DNA of 64,000 nt from Epichloe hybrida (GCA_019022495.1 JAFEKR010000016.1:186001-250000), one strand, 5' to 3'. Positions 23,701 through 34,563 are shown, counted from the first letter of the stretch. Numbers and translations: made by a program. Notes: generated by a model not told the origin, from the letters alone.

Positions 23701-23827
23701 ATAATTAAACCCTATTCTCTTACTAGGATATACTGAATTTAATAATTAATTAATTAGAATTAACTTAATAAAGGTATTAATTAGAAAGAAGGGTCTTTAT
23801 ATTATGAATACTAAGTAATTACTACTA

Positions 23828-24060
23828 TGTTAGACTAAGTAGCTAGGATTAGAAATAAAGGTATAGATTAAGTTACCTAACCCTATAAGAGGGCATAGAC
23901 TATGGTTTAAATAACTAAGTACCTATACTATAGGGTATGTAATTTACCTATATAAACTATACTATGCATCTACTAAAGGTCTGGAAAAGTAACTAGTCAG
24001 GTGGGTCCTAGTGTCCAAGTTGCCTGTATGCGGTTGAACGCTTGCGGCGGGATTCCAACA
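23828..24060 (-). repeat. LTR of element F (5' LTR)
   Basis: Pairs with 18619-18851. Its right end (from about 23990) is not TA-shifted and reads GGTGGGTCCTAGTGTCC and CTTGCGGCGGGATTCC, whereas its left, inner end is mutated. Confidence 0.93.
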
Positions 24061-24065
24061 GTTGC

Positions 24066-24620
24066 TCTAATAACCACTATAGTTAAGATGCATTATATAT
24101 ATAGTCTTGCATAAGAGACGGACTGAGCAGTTAGTCGCTCCTGGCCCCAACGAAAAGTCGCCTGCCTTTAAGCCACTGACACTTTCTCCCGTCACATCTC
24201 TTTCCCGCCCCCATCGCAACGGTGGGCACTTGAGCACCGACTGGAAATTGGATACCAGACGCATTTCGACCCTGATGGGCCAGTCATGGCTGGTGAACTC
24301 CCCATTTCGGGGGGCTGAGGTCTTGATGGAGAAAAGTTCTAAATAAAACATTCTCACTCCTCCATATTCTTCTAGACCGTGCTATTGGAGAGCAGTTCTC
24401 GCATTGGCCTTGTCTTCGTATTTTCAAGTGCCGTGGTCCAAGCTTGCAACGATGACGGTTTCCCCAGCCACCGGTTTTGCTTGGTCCCAACTTGTGTCCC
24501 GGATGTCTGCCCAACGACCAGCGGCCCCTAGTCCCCTCGGTTCCATTTCGCGAGACGGAATTTGAAGCTTCAGATTGAAATCTCGCGGGGCCGTCCTCTT
24601 GCCGACATCAGGGCGCCTCC
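24066..24620. promoter_or_regulatory. upstream region of the Cys-rich surface protein gene
   Basis: Normal-composition sequence between element F and the tandem array. A CCCCATTTCGGGG hairpin-like sequence lies at about 24300-24312. No coding region was supported; the small open frames on both strands here have no domain. Confidence 0.4.
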
Positions 24621-24697
24621 ATACACGATACACGGTACACGATACACGGTACACGATACACGGTACACGATACACGGTACACGATACACGATACACG
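24621..24697. repeat. 7-bp tandem repeat, 11 units, abutting a start codon
   Basis: Eleven uninterrupted units of ATACACG or GTACACG (mostly alternating) fill 24621-24697. The ATG of the next gene follows immediately at 24698. Confidence 0.95.
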
Positions 24698-26066
24698 ATG
24701 CTCCTATTTCCGGCTTCACTTCTCGTCCTTGTCTCTCCAGTCATCGCAGACAATCAGCCATTTCCGACCGCCATCAGGAGACAATCCCCCGACTCGAACG
24801 AAAAGATTCTAGCAGAGCATCTCGCATTCCCGTCGTCCCTACAAGTAGGCCCTGTCTTGGGCTCGCCTTCGTTCCTCGACGACCAGGCCCTGCCCAGTAA
24901 TGGAACAGCTCGGTTTTATCCAGCCTTTGCGCAGCACATCGACGAGCGTGAGGAGACTATCTTGCGAAGAGCGGCACAGGCGTTAGATCTGCTTCAGAAG
25001 AGGGCGGCTTGCCCTGCTGGTATGATTAGTTGCGCTGACTCTGGCTCGCCGAATAAGTGCTGTCAAGAGGGCACATACTGCACAGCTGTTCCGGATACCG
25101 ATGTAGGCCACGTCGCGTGCTGCCCGAACGGCTTGACATGTGGTGGGGGAGTCGGGAAATGCCCTGCTGATGCTACGAGCTGTGCGGCAGCTCTGGGCGG
25201 AGGCTGCTGCATACCTGGATATGTTTGCCAAGGAATTGGGTGTAAGTTGCGTCGCGTATTTTGTTGGGGTTGCCAAAGGCAAACAAACATCTTGATGCTA
25301 ATCGTGGTATCCAGGTGCTCCAGGTGCTTCCGCAACTCCTACTATCGCGGTTCCGACAACGCAACCCCACGAAACGACGACATGCACAAGAACAACAGTC
25401 ATCGAGGGCGTTCCGACCACCGTTATCGTCACTGTGACCCAAACAGCCTCGTCCGAGATGACCACCCAGACAAGCACCCAAATCGTCGTTCCTACCAAGA
25501 CCAGCACCGCTGTTAATACTGCCACAACCACCGGTAATCCGCCTTGGAGGCCGATAGGCTCGTCTGAAGTAACTTCAGCACCCGAGAGCACGTCTGCGCT
25601 CACGCAAACTGGCTGTCCTACGGGCTTTTATGGTTGTCTAGCTACCCACGGTGGAGGCTGTTGCCGCACTGATCGAGACTGCCACACGTATTCATGTCCT
25701 CCTCCGACTTCCACGACATTGGTCTCCAATGGTGCCACGATTGTCGTTCCGGCCATAAATATGCCTGCACCTACAGCGGGCGCGACCTGCGCTGGCGGGT
25801 GGTTTCTGTGCGGAAAAGATGCTGGCGCCGTAGCTGGATGCTGTCCGTCTGGTTACGAATGTGGCACGGCAAGTTGCATAACTATCGGAGCTACCGGGAC
25901 TGGCCAGGTACAGAAGCAGGCGCCCGATCAATCATCGGCTACGAAAAGTGCAGGCGTTTTGACTCTGCCTATGGCTTTGCCCTTGGCTGCCCTAGCTTTC
26001 CTCTTACAAGGCTGGCATGTTGGCCTTATTCTGCCAAGGACATGCACATCGTACATATGGCACTGA
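24698..26066 (+). CDS. secreted Cys-rich surface protein with C-terminal hydrophobic segment
   Basis: Exons 24698-25241 and 25315-26066 with a 73-nt intron (donor GTAAGT, branch CTAAT, acceptor CCAG) give 431 residues. The sequence opens with a signal peptide (MLLFPASLLVLVSPVIA). A Cys-rich block (CPAGMISCADSGSPNKCCQEGTYC...) follows at about residues 105-185, then a Thr-rich linker typical of O-glycosylated wall proteins, then two further Cys-rich blocks (TGCPTGFYGC, GWFLCGKDAG). Near the end is a hydrophobic stretch (LTLPMALPLAALAFLL). This layout fits fungal GPI-anchored or membrane-anchored surface proteins. The terminal PRTCTSYIWH after the hydrophobic segment is unusual for a GPI signal, so a single transmembrane anchor is possible. 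I recognise no specific family. The 7-bp array abuts its ATG. Confidence 0.78.
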
Positions 26067-26883
26067 GGACAATAGGGTTTTTTTTCTCGTTTAAATTTGG
26101 AACCGTCGCAATTGTAAACATGAGCAGCTGCAAAGCCCTCGAAAGGGAAGCGATCAAACGGCATTTAGAAACGCAAGTATTGCCACAGTACATGAGATGA
26201 GCAACAATGTTGCTTCAATGACGGATTTGACGAAGATGGAATGAACAACATAGATAGACTGGCCAAGTATAGACTTTGAATTCGAGTACAACATGGTTGC
26301 TGACATATTGCGCTCTCAATACAACGTGGTGAGAGCCAGTCGGATCCTTAACCAACAACGGGTTGGCGGAGACGACGATCCGGGCGACGGCCTGCGAGGC
26401 ACTGCGAGGCAGAGCCACGATTCTGTGGGATCTCGCACTTGCCAAGTCCCCAACAAGTGGCACTTCCTCTCGGACCAAGCGAAGCGAGCCTTGGCAAAAC
26501 CATCACATTTGCCGTATGTATGGAGCCGAGACCTTCCCACCGACGCTACATACGATGGCAAGTACAAAAGGTTTGCTCTCCCAGAGCGGGAAGGCGGCAC
26601 GACGGAAGCGCTCCGTGGGAAAGTGAAGCTCGTCGCCGTGCGTGCAAGAAGAGAAAGAGCCGACCTGCCCTCTGGGAACCTCGCCGTCTTTTGATCAATT
26701 CCATTTCCATTTCCATTTATTTCTTCTCTTCTTCTTCTCTTCTTCTCTTCTTCTCTCCATTCCAGCATCCCATCATCCACAGGCATTTCTCTTAGCTTTG
26801 CTTCGCTCATCATTACTGCATCTCTTCTTGGAAGCTACCCCCGTTATACCACTACGTTTGCATCAGTCATCACACATAATACC
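26067..26883. other. intergenic; promoter of the next surface protein
   Basis: Unique sequence with overlapping short frames on both strands and no recognisable domain. A pyrimidine-rich tract (TTTCCATTTCC and TTCTCTTC repeats) lies at about 26697-26762, upstream of the ATG at 26884, in the position of a fungal 5' leader. Confidence 0.45.
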
Positions 26884-27669
26884 ATGAAGCTCTCTCTGCA
26901 AATCCTCGCGGCCTCCACCGCCCTCATGTCCCCCGTGACAGCCTCTCGCGCGGCCATCCGCGCCAGCACTGGCGGCGAAGATGGCAATACCAACGTGGCC
27001 AAGGTCTGCTATCCTGGGGTTGAGGACGATGGAACAGTCCCACCTTGCGTCTCAATTGCCAACATCGAGCAAGCCTGTCGACCCAACGGCACCGAGCCCA
27101 TTGACTTCGAAGCTCATGCTCAGTGCATGTGCGCCGGCAGCTTCTTCATGGATTGGCGCGGCTGCCAAAATTGTTTGTTCGTTCACGGCTTCCGCAGTGC
27201 TCGCGACCATGTCTACTGGGAGCAAGTTGTTTCTGTTGCTTCCTACTCTCTCTGCCACGCATCTCCCACGGCCGAGTTTCAGTCCATCTTTGCCTCCGTC
27301 CAAGCTAACACCAACGAGGTTCGACCTGTCACTACCGGCGAAAGTATGAGCTCGGATAAGTTCCCGGGCAAGACGGACGTTGGCCTTTACTATACAGCTA
27401 CCGCTCCCGCTCCTCAGGGCCCTGGAGTCATTACTGGTGCTGCTGCCATGGCCACGCGGGTGTCTCGTCCAAGTGCTAGCAACTCGACGTCTTTGATCAT
27501 CAGCTACAGTAGCGTTGGGACCTCCCCTACTCAGACTAGCGCTGGATCAACTCATGCAACCAGCACGAAGCCCGCTGCGGCATCTTCCTCGACTGCTGGA
27601 GCTCCTGCTCAGGGAACTAGAGTAGCTATGGCTGCTATTGCTGGGGCTGCTCTGCTTATGGCTTTGTAG
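26884..27669 (+). CDS. GPI-anchored secreted protein, family not recognised
   Basis: 261 residues in a single exon. An N-terminal signal peptide (MKLSLQILAASTALMSPVTA) is followed by a Cys-bearing globular region at about residues 42-130 with nine cysteines and a conserved-looking stretch (HAQCMCAGSFFMDWRGCQNC). A Ser/Thr/Ala-rich stalk (about residues 175-245) comes next, and the chain ends in a short hydrophobic tail (VAMAAIAGAALLMAL) that ends without a basic cytoplasmic stretch. That is a good GPI-attachment signal. Such proteins are carried to the outer plasma membrane or cell wall; I do not recognise the family and assign no activity. It lies 817 nt downstream of another secreted Cys-rich protein in the same orientation, which may reflect a surface-protein pair. 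Confidence 0.8.
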   Translation: MKLSLQILAASTALMSPVTASRAAIRASTGGEDGNTNVAKVCYPGVEDDGTVPPCVSIANIEQACRPNGTEPIDFEAHAQCMCAGSFFMDWRGCQNCLFVHGFRSARDHVYWEQVVSVASYSLCHASPTAEFQSIFASVQANTNEVRPVTTGESMSSDKFPGKTDVGLYYTATAPAPQGPGVITGAAAMATRVSRPSASNSTSLIISYSSVGTSPTQTSAGSTHATSTKPAAASSSTAGAPAQGTRVAMAAIAGAALLMAL

Positions 27670-28110
27670 CAGGCGAGGTTGGAGTCATTTGGACGGCGCC
27701 TTTTTTTTCAACTTGGGTGGTGCTGATGGTTATTATCGATGGGAAGGGACAATTGGGCGATGGGACTTGGGAGGTGTAAATTAAGCTTACTTAGGAATAA
27801 TACCCCATTTCATGATTGATGACCGGTTATCTTCTCTTCATTCTCCACGGTGGCGACCCGTAAATCATGTCTTGAGACCTTACTTGACTCGATCATATTT
27901 TTATAAGCAACAAAACCCCTCTTGCCCCAGTTGGAGGCCGAGAACATTGATGGCTGCTGCCAGCAGGCAGGGTGCTTCAACAGAAAAATGCCAAGGAGAT
28001 CACCGTACGAGGTACCGATTCACACAAGAGTGTATTTTCAGCTACGCAGATTTTGTCATCATCATTAACTTTTCTACCACCATTCGAGGCCAGTCCTTCA
28101 AAGTATATTT
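27670..28110. other. convergent intergenic region
   Basis: 3' flanks of the GPI-anchored protein gene (+) and the GFA-domain gene (-). No gene seen; the plus-strand frame running from 27812 is antisense to the GFA gene. Confidence 0.5.
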
Positions 28111-28710
28111 TTACTCGGGCATGTGCTTGAAGGGCTTGGCCAAGCTCTCCTGGCAGAAGGGCAGCTTTCCAACGGTCCAGATTTCCGTGTCCTACCATCA
28201 ATACAAGTCAGCAGAGTGGCCAGTACAACAGCCTTGGACCTGTGGACGCAAGGGTTGGAAGTCGTCACTTGGTAGGGTACGTACAGGCTTCAAGTTCTTC
28301 TTGATGTCCGAGTCCAGGGTGCCAGCCTTGAGGGCAATGATTTCAGGGGCAGCATCGGGGTCATGCGCAATGGGGGAACCGCACTCGGAGCAGAAGATTC
28401 GGTGGACGTCTTTGCCAGAAGAGCCTTTGCCGGACCATTTCTTGGTGGGGCCGTTGATGGTGAGCTTGTCTTTGGGGACGACGGCGACGAGAGCTGTGAT
28501 TCTGGTCAATTGGGGACTTGATCCGTGGGAGGGGAGGGGTCATGCGGGAATGGGGGGGCATGATTAGAAGGCTCGGGGTGGCCACGTACAGTACGTCGAG
28601 CCGCTCTGGCGCTGGCAGTCGTCGCAGTGGTCGTAGCCGGTGATGAGGGGAGCCTCCACGTCGGCCGAGTAGGTTACTGCTTTGCAGAGACAGTGTCCTG
28701 TGAGAGGCAT
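28111..28710 (-). CDS. GFA (CENP-V/GFA-type) zinc-binding domain protein
   Basis: Three exons: 28710-28590, 28493-28285 and 28191-28111, 136 residues. The introns are 96 nt (donor GTACGT, acceptor CACAG) and 93 nt (donor GTACGT, branch GCTGAC, acceptor GTAG). The family's zinc-ligand pattern is present: GHCLCKA (C7, C9), HCDDC (C29, C32) and FCSECGSPI (C75, C78). The last short exon supplies EIWTVGKLP, typical of the family's C-terminus. These single-domain proteins are related to glutathione-dependent formaldehyde-activating enzyme, but most fungal members have unknown substrates. Start chosen as the only ATG giving the first zinc motif. Without the last exon the protein would end in an unrelated tail, which argues for splicing at 28284/28192. 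Confidence 0.88.
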
Positions 28711-29534
28711 GGTGGGCGGCTTTTGGGGAGGTGTTTGTCGAGGGATAAGTAATGGTGGTTAGTCGTGAAGTCGAATGAATCGAATTGCGGGAGGTGTTGA
28801 AGGAACAGTCAGCTGCTTCGTTTGTTCTCCTCTTTATACTGGATGGTAGCAGCAGACGCCTCTTCTGATAGTGGGGTAAGTGACGATTTGATGAGGCGCT
28901 AACTAGGATGTAGGTACTCGGTACATGATTGTTCTTTGGGCGGGAAAAGAGCGTGAGGAGGAGAGAGCTGCTGGACGGGACGGGAGCTCTGGCGGGGTTT
29001 GATGACGTCGGGTTTGGCGTGAGGCGGGCGCGGGTTGCGAGGCCGGGATGGGTGAAAACGGGAACGAGGGAGTGTGGTCCGGCAGATTCTACTGAATTCT
29101 GCTTTCTTTGAGAATGAGACAGTTTCGATATGAAGATGAGCTGTGTTTGTTGGTCTGGCGGAGACGAGAAGCGTTGCGCAATTCTGTCGGTTAAGCGTTA
29201 CAGTCTTTTTGTTGCGATGACGAATTGAAAGTTGGGAGATGAGTTGATAAGATGCTCGATGGTTTCGTCCTATCATTCCCTTGGTTCTGTACTTCTTTGT
29301 TGGATGTACGCTTCCGTAGAATTTGGAATTGTCATCGCGACCAAGGCACTCGGTAGTAGTAGAAACGATTTCGATGTCATGCTAATGCGTGATTTACCCC
29401 ACCTTCACACTGTGGTTCGGGATTGGTTCGCCACTTCATTTGTATATCTTGGCGGCAAGCTGTAACCGGCGAACTACTGGGCTCTTGACCGCCGAAAAGG
29501 GCGGATGCGAATGCAGACAAGAAAAAACCAATCG
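28711..29534. other. intergenic, no supported gene
   Basis: 5' flank of the GFA gene and 3' flank of the DUF1365 gene. A 125-codon minus frame from an ATG at 29276 (to 28899) is Arg/Ser/Pro-rich without a domain; I did not call it. Confidence 0.45.
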
Positions 29535-31489
29535 CTAACATTTCATCGCGCGACTCAATGTGGTGGCTGAGACCCAAGCAAGACCGCTTCGGAAAACGAG
29601 TAGAGCAATGCCTAGGACTTCCGGGCTACCCATGAAATAAATATCGGCAGCAAACAGTCGGAGCAAAGTGGACCGATATGAGGCTTTCATTTTCGGGTCT
29701 GCATGTCCAAGAATGTACGCATCCATGGAAGAGATACGAAAGTCCCGAATGTCTACGACAGCAGGAGAGGTTGCAGGAGGATCCGCCGAGGTCGATACCC
29801 TTGGGAGTTGACTAGGCCGCCGTCTCAGCTGTTGAATGCCCTTGAAATACATGCAATCCGTCGCAGTCGCGGCATGTAAGGGTGCTGACCTTTTCTTCAA
29901 GAATATCTCGGGCAATAGGTGCGGCTTGTCAGTCCAGATGGTTCCATTGTCTGCCATTTCGGTGAAAATAGCTTCGAAATCGTGTGCGTAGTGTACAAAG
30001 CGAGAATAGAAGACTGGTGTAAGCACTTTGAGCTCCAATGTCTGCGTGGCTTTGGGATCCTCGCTGCACGAAGGCGAGAACAGTACTTCTGATAGCCGGT
30101 TCCTAATACCACTCGAAACATATTTCACTGACAATGGCCTTTGGCATTGTCCCACGAGAAACCTTAGGTAGCTGCGAAAAGCAGCCTCGAGTGCTTCCTC
30201 GGCGGCTGTTGCATGTCTTCCCAAGCTGTCTTTCAACGGCTCGGGCCGATACCACACGTGAAGCTTTCGCTTGAAGAAAAGAAAAGCAGCTTGTTTGACA
30301 ATTCTGGGGAACGTGGCGAAACCGACCCAGAACCATCTAGACAGGAACCGTATTCTCTCAATGGCAGACATGGAGTCAGGAGCAATTGCCTCGCCCTCCG
30401 AGAACAGCCTCGCAACGAGTTTTGCATGACCTTTTGATGAGCTCAGATTGATTGTGATGTCCAAGCCCCGAAACCCCCCCATGTCGGGGTCCAGAGGGTC
30501 GTTGGCAAGCAGATAGTAGGTTCCCTTCCTCGAGTTAAATGGCGAAACGTGAAAATCCTTTGGCCACGCTCCCTTGATGCGAGGTGCTGGTGCGGCGCCG
30601 GACGCCAAACCCGTTAGACGCTCGGCTTCGGCCGAGAAGTCACGAAGTATGAGATACGGCCGCCTCTCATCAAATGTGTTGTTTACTTCCAGAATCATTG
30701 CAGACAAGATTCTGTCCGAGGTATAAAGATACCAAAATGACACTGGATTGAAGTGATATCCCAAGAATCTCGCAGCCGTGACCAGATACGCATGCGGGTA
30801 GTCGTTTGGATCTACGCCCTATTGTTCGTTCAATAAATACAGGGAGCGCGGCGCGGAAGAGTTCGGAAGCCAAATTCGAAGCATACCTGAGAACATAAGT
30901 ATGTATCCAATTTGCCCCGAAGCCCAGTATCATTAAGGCCTCGTTGTAAATAATCAGAGGCATTGACATTATACCATCCACTGCGGAAGAGCTGGGACAA
31001 GAAACCACTTAGTCCTTGAGATTGTTTATTTCGGACCGAAAGCATTCCATTAAAATTGCCCGAGATGCCCACCGGTATCCCAACAACCAGGTACGAATAG
31101 CTGAATGAATGTTTTTGGGGAAACATCCGAGTATGCGTTGTCTTACATGGAACCAAGTATGGTCGTCCGGACCCCGTCCACCCCGATACCTTCCGGTTCA
31201 GAGCAGAGAGCATTAGAAAGGTGGCCCCAAAGGCCACGACGGTTGGGAGCAGAGTAGTGTATAGTTTCTGCCATAGCTGGAAAGTGAGAGAGGCAACGAG
31301 AGAACGATATCTCCAGCCAAGGAAACAAGCATTCAGAAGTAAGTCCAGCCAACTTCCCATGAAAGCATAATACACTGAAACGAATCCAAGAGAGGCGAGT
31401 AGGTTAGGATTGCTGTGCAAGACACGGTCTGCATCATCAATGAATCGAATGATCGGCAGCCATGGTGAGTCCTCGAACACGCCATCCAT
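29535..31489 (-). CDS. DUF1365-family protein with N-terminal membrane segments
   Basis: Exons 31489-30887 and 30818-29535 with a 68-nt intron (donor GTATGC, acceptor CAATAG), 628 residues in all. DUF1365 hallmarks appear in order: RPYLVPCKTTHTRMFPQKHSF at about residues 108-128, then after the splice YPHAYLVTAARFLGYHFNPVSFWYLY, then HVSPFN and YYLLANDP. Two hydrophobic segments lie before the domain, at about residues 30-60 and 72-95. In bacteria DUF1365 genes sit with flavin amine oxidase and cyclopropane fatty-acid synthase genes, which hints at lipid modification; the biochemical role is not established and no such neighbour is visible here. The fungal protein is longer than bacterial members because of both ends. 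It is the last gene before the repeat-rich part. Confidence 0.85.
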
Positions 31490-31857
31490 CGTGGAATGAG
31501 ATGTAAGGCGTGATATCAGGACAGCCGTGAAGGCCCTGGATTACCCGGTCGTGGGGGCCCGGAAGGACTGCGCCCAAGAGACAGCCTCGTGACAGGGAGC
31601 AAGAAGAGGAGATGACAGATGAGGGGGTTCATTAGGTGTCGTCACAAGAAAAATTGCCCGCTTGATGGATGGGTTGCGGTGGTTCAAATGAGCTATCAAG
31701 GTGCCTCACGCCGCTAGTCACTACATGCAATACATGTAAAGTCCGACCTGTTGAGTGGAAAAATGGCTTACGTAATAGAGGAGGAATCAGGGTGGTAATA
31801 ATTATAGGTTAACTATGGACCTCTAAACACGAATATGTCAAAAATTAAACACGCATA
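31490..31857. other. transition from genic to TA-rich sequence
   Basis: 5' flank of the DUF1365 gene with normal composition to about 31790, then an abrupt change to TA-rich sequence. No gene seen. Confidence 0.5.
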
Positions 31858-32840
31858 CGGAGGTCAAAGTTAAAAGTCGTATCCCTTACACAAGACCTAC
31901 CTATAGTAAGGTCCTAGTAATTCTAAAGAATAAGTAATTTTATACTAAAACCTATACTTTTTAAAAGCTTATAATATAAGATATATATATTATTTACACT
32001 AGTTAGCTCTATAGATAGCTATCGCTAGTACTCCTACTACTAAGTTAAAAGGGAAAACCCTATACTAGGAAGAAAAACCCCCTTATATCTATATACAAGC
32101 TAGCGCTAGCCCTATAACAGGCTTACGCTACTTAGTGTATTTCTTACTATAAGTATTTATTACTAGCTTATACTAGCCTTATTCTATTAAAAAAAAAAGA
32201 AAGGAAAAATATATAAAATAGTGTTTAAAGGCCCTTTCTAGTCCTATTCTAGTGTAATAACATGCTTACCCTAGGTCTCTTTGCTTTAGGCTAGGGTAAA
32301 GTAAATTTAGATTTATAGCGTTAATTTACTTCTTATTTACTCCTACGCTAACTCTTTCGTAGCCTTACTTTTTAGCTATCTCTAGCCCGTTTCCGCCTTA
32401 TACGTCTAGTAAAGTCTAAGCACCTAGTTTTATTCAATTAGTACAGGGGGAATATAAGATATAGTTAGTAAATTAATTATCTTAAATTCTTATTAAATAC
32501 TATTTTACTTTAAAGTTAACTTATAAAAACATAGCTTGATAGAAATTTAATTTAATTCAATTTTCTATTTAATTTTAAAGTTTAAGTTAGAAATACTTTA
32601 ATAAACTACTTAAAAGTACTTGAATAAATTTACATGAATTAGAAGGAATTATAATTAGATATAAAGAGTATTATTTCATTTATTAAAATATTTATGTAAT
32701 ATTTTTACTAACTAGGTATTATATAAATAGTGTTTAAAAAGTAAAGGTTTTAGTGTAAAATTACTTATTTTTTAGAATTATAAGAACCTTACTTTAGGTA
32801 AGTCTTGTGTAAGGGATATGACTTTTGACTTTGACCTTTG
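31858..32840. mobile_element. TIR element (~983 bp), probably non-autonomous, RIP-mutated
   Basis: The left end (31858-~31972) and the reverse complement of the right end (~32726-32840) are near-identical for about 115 nt. Shared blocks include TATCCCTTACACAAGAC and AATAAGTAATTTTA, and the differences are mostly C/T or G/A. TA dinucleotides flank both ends (31856-31857 and 32841-32842), consistent with a Tc1/mariner-type target site. No transposase frame remains inside. The superfamily assignment rests on the TA flanks only. Confidence 0.7.
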
Positions 32841-33117
32841 TATGCTACCCTACTTTTCCCCCTTTTCGCCTACCTTCTAACTTATGTAGCTAGATTCCTC
32901 TCCTTCTCCCCTTTCTTAGCTTCTTAGTTATTATTGATTATCATCACCTTTAACGTCAAATTTAACCTTTTACACTAGTGTATTATATACTTAGTGTCTC
33001 TAATAATAATGCTAGCCACATAATTTTACCTTATTATAATAGCTATAAAAGATTAATAGACATAAGCCACACTAAAAACAGGTAGGTGGACTGTTTATCC
33101 TGACTAGAGCATTGTTT
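32841..33117. other. TA-rich sequence, unassigned
   Basis: TA-rich with a moderately C-rich patch at 32845-32940. No LTR, TIR or coding region recognised. Confidence 0.4.
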
Positions 33118-33246
33118 GTAGTGTAGTTAGTGTAGTTTTTAGCAAAATTTTGTATTTATAGTGTAGTTTTTTTTAGCTAGTATTTAGTGTAGTGTAGTTT
33201 TTTTTCTTATAGTTAGTGTAGTTACTAATTACACTAACTACACTAC
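33118..33246. repeat. short foldback (MITE-like) repeat
   Basis: Twenty-nt arms, 33118-33137 and 33227-33246, are complementary at 19 of 20 positions (core GTAGTGTAGTTAGTGTA). Extra copies of AGTGTAG lie between the arms. It could be a small MITE or a locally expanded repeat. Confidence 0.55.
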
Positions 33247-33427
33247 ACTACAAAAACTACAAATATAGTGTTAGGTAAATGAAAAGTGGGTCTTTTTATA
33301 AGCTAGTATTAATAAAGAAATTAAAAGAAAGCTATTAATTTTATCCTTATATTATTAGCTATTTTATTTAATTAGTTATTCAAGTTATAATATTATAAAT
33401 TCTTATAAATTTTACTTCAACTATAGT

Positions 33428-34241
33428 TGTTGGGTACACTAAGGTGCCTGCGCAGGTAGGATAATCCCGTAATATTAAAGTTAATAATAGTTAGTTAGCT
33501 AGGAAAGAGAGAGAAGAGAGGGAAAGTCTAGATACTAGAAAAGTAAGCGAAATCCGTATATAGGGCAAAAGAGAGGGTAGCGAATTAATGTAGCTAATTA
33601 TATTACGTGTATCACGCTAGACTTATAATGTAGTCTAGTCTTTAGCTATAATTAAACTAATAAAGATCTAAAGGATTTAACACTAGTAGTCTCTCTTTTT
33701 TCTTTGTAGCTAAAGAGCTTAAAAACATAATAAAAATTAGATTAAAGGAAAGTATATATAAGTAAATCCCTTAATAGGAATCCACTACTTTAATTAGCTA
33801 TTATAGTATTAGTTAATTAAATTAATCCATTAGTCCTTACCTAAGCTTCTATCCCCTAATATCATAGGTCTCTTTACTTATTCTTTAATATAAATCATTA
33901 ATTTATTTAAATTAATTAAAAAGGAAAGTAATAAATTTAGTAATATTTTCGTTATTATATCCGCTAGATTATTATTACCATTAATCCACCTAACTTCATA
34001 GATCTCATGCCTCTTATATAATTAATAAAAAGCTATAATATTAATTATTAGTCTTTTCTCCTTTATAGTTTCTAGCTTTATAAGGTATTTATATAATAAA
34101 CAGGAGTTAATATAGAGAATTATAGGAATTTAAGGTATCTTTAATTAATCCGTGATTTAATATAAAGTTATAGAAATCACGTAGGTAATATCTACACCTT
34201 GAACTATAATATATAATTTAGAGGTAAGTACACTATAAGTT
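33428..34241 (-). mobile_element. copia family A fragment A1 (3' LTR plus 3' internal part)
   Basis: A 255-nt LTR (33428-33682) begins TGTTGGG and ends TTTAACA. About 560 nt of internal sequence follow and align to the same positions of element A3 (41885-42440). Similarity ends near 34241 inside the RNase H region. Orientation is minus, and it faces fragment A2 in inverted orientation. Heavily TA-shifted. Confidence 0.8.
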
Positions 34242-34248
34242 ATTGAAA

Positions 34249-34563
34249 TGTAGGGAGCTAGTTGCCAGCTGGCAACAGCTGTACAGGTGCAAGCTCTATG
34301 GTTAGGGACCGATAGGGCCGTAACGTTAAATTAATTAACGCAACGTAACGGAAGGTTATAGTAGTTATTAACTAATAGAATTTAATTTAGATTACTTTTA
34401 TAATATCTTATAAAGTAATAGAATTAATTTTAAATACGTTATACAAGCAATGCGGCTATTATTAGTTAAGAGAACTAGCTATCTAGCTAGTTAAAAAGAT
34501 TTTCTTCCTCTCATAGACTTACTAACTATATTAGAGAATCTAGGCTGCTAGCAGGGTCTTACA
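34249..34563. mobile_element. possible solo LTR (family E)
   Basis: A stretch of more balanced composition beginning TGTAGGG and ending GTCTTACA, as LTR ends would, between A1 and D. It holds a perfect 16-bp palindrome (GTTGCCAGCTGGCAAC, 34261-34276). I could not find matching target duplications or a second copy, so the call is tentative. Confidence 0.35.

Larger units (their letters stand above)
18619..24060 (-). mobile_element. complete Ty1/copia LTR retrotransposon F, RIP-mutated
   Basis: A 5,442-bp element with two 233-bp LTRs (18619-18851 and 23828-24060). The LTRs begin TGTTAGA and end TCCAACA (mutated to TCTAATA in the left copy), and perfect GTTGC duplications flank them. A purine tract (AGGGGGATG on the minus strand, 18852-18866) abuts the left LTR, so transcription ran right to left. 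Minus-strand translation gives Ty1/copia-type reverse transcriptase and RNase H similarity at about 18900-20710, interrupted by many TAG/TAA stops. Gag and integrase should lie at about 20,800-23,800. The sequence is strongly TA-biased inside, while the outermost ends of the LTRs are not. Inactive. Confidence 0.93.

Noticed and set aside
28899..29276. 125-codon minus ATG frame
   Set aside because: Arg/Ser/Pro-rich without domain or signal peptide; insufficient support for a gene.
31858..32840. Helitron or LTR interpretation of the inverted-repeat element
   Set aside because: Long inverted termini with TA flanks fit a TIR DNA transposon; no direct LTRs or Helitron ends.
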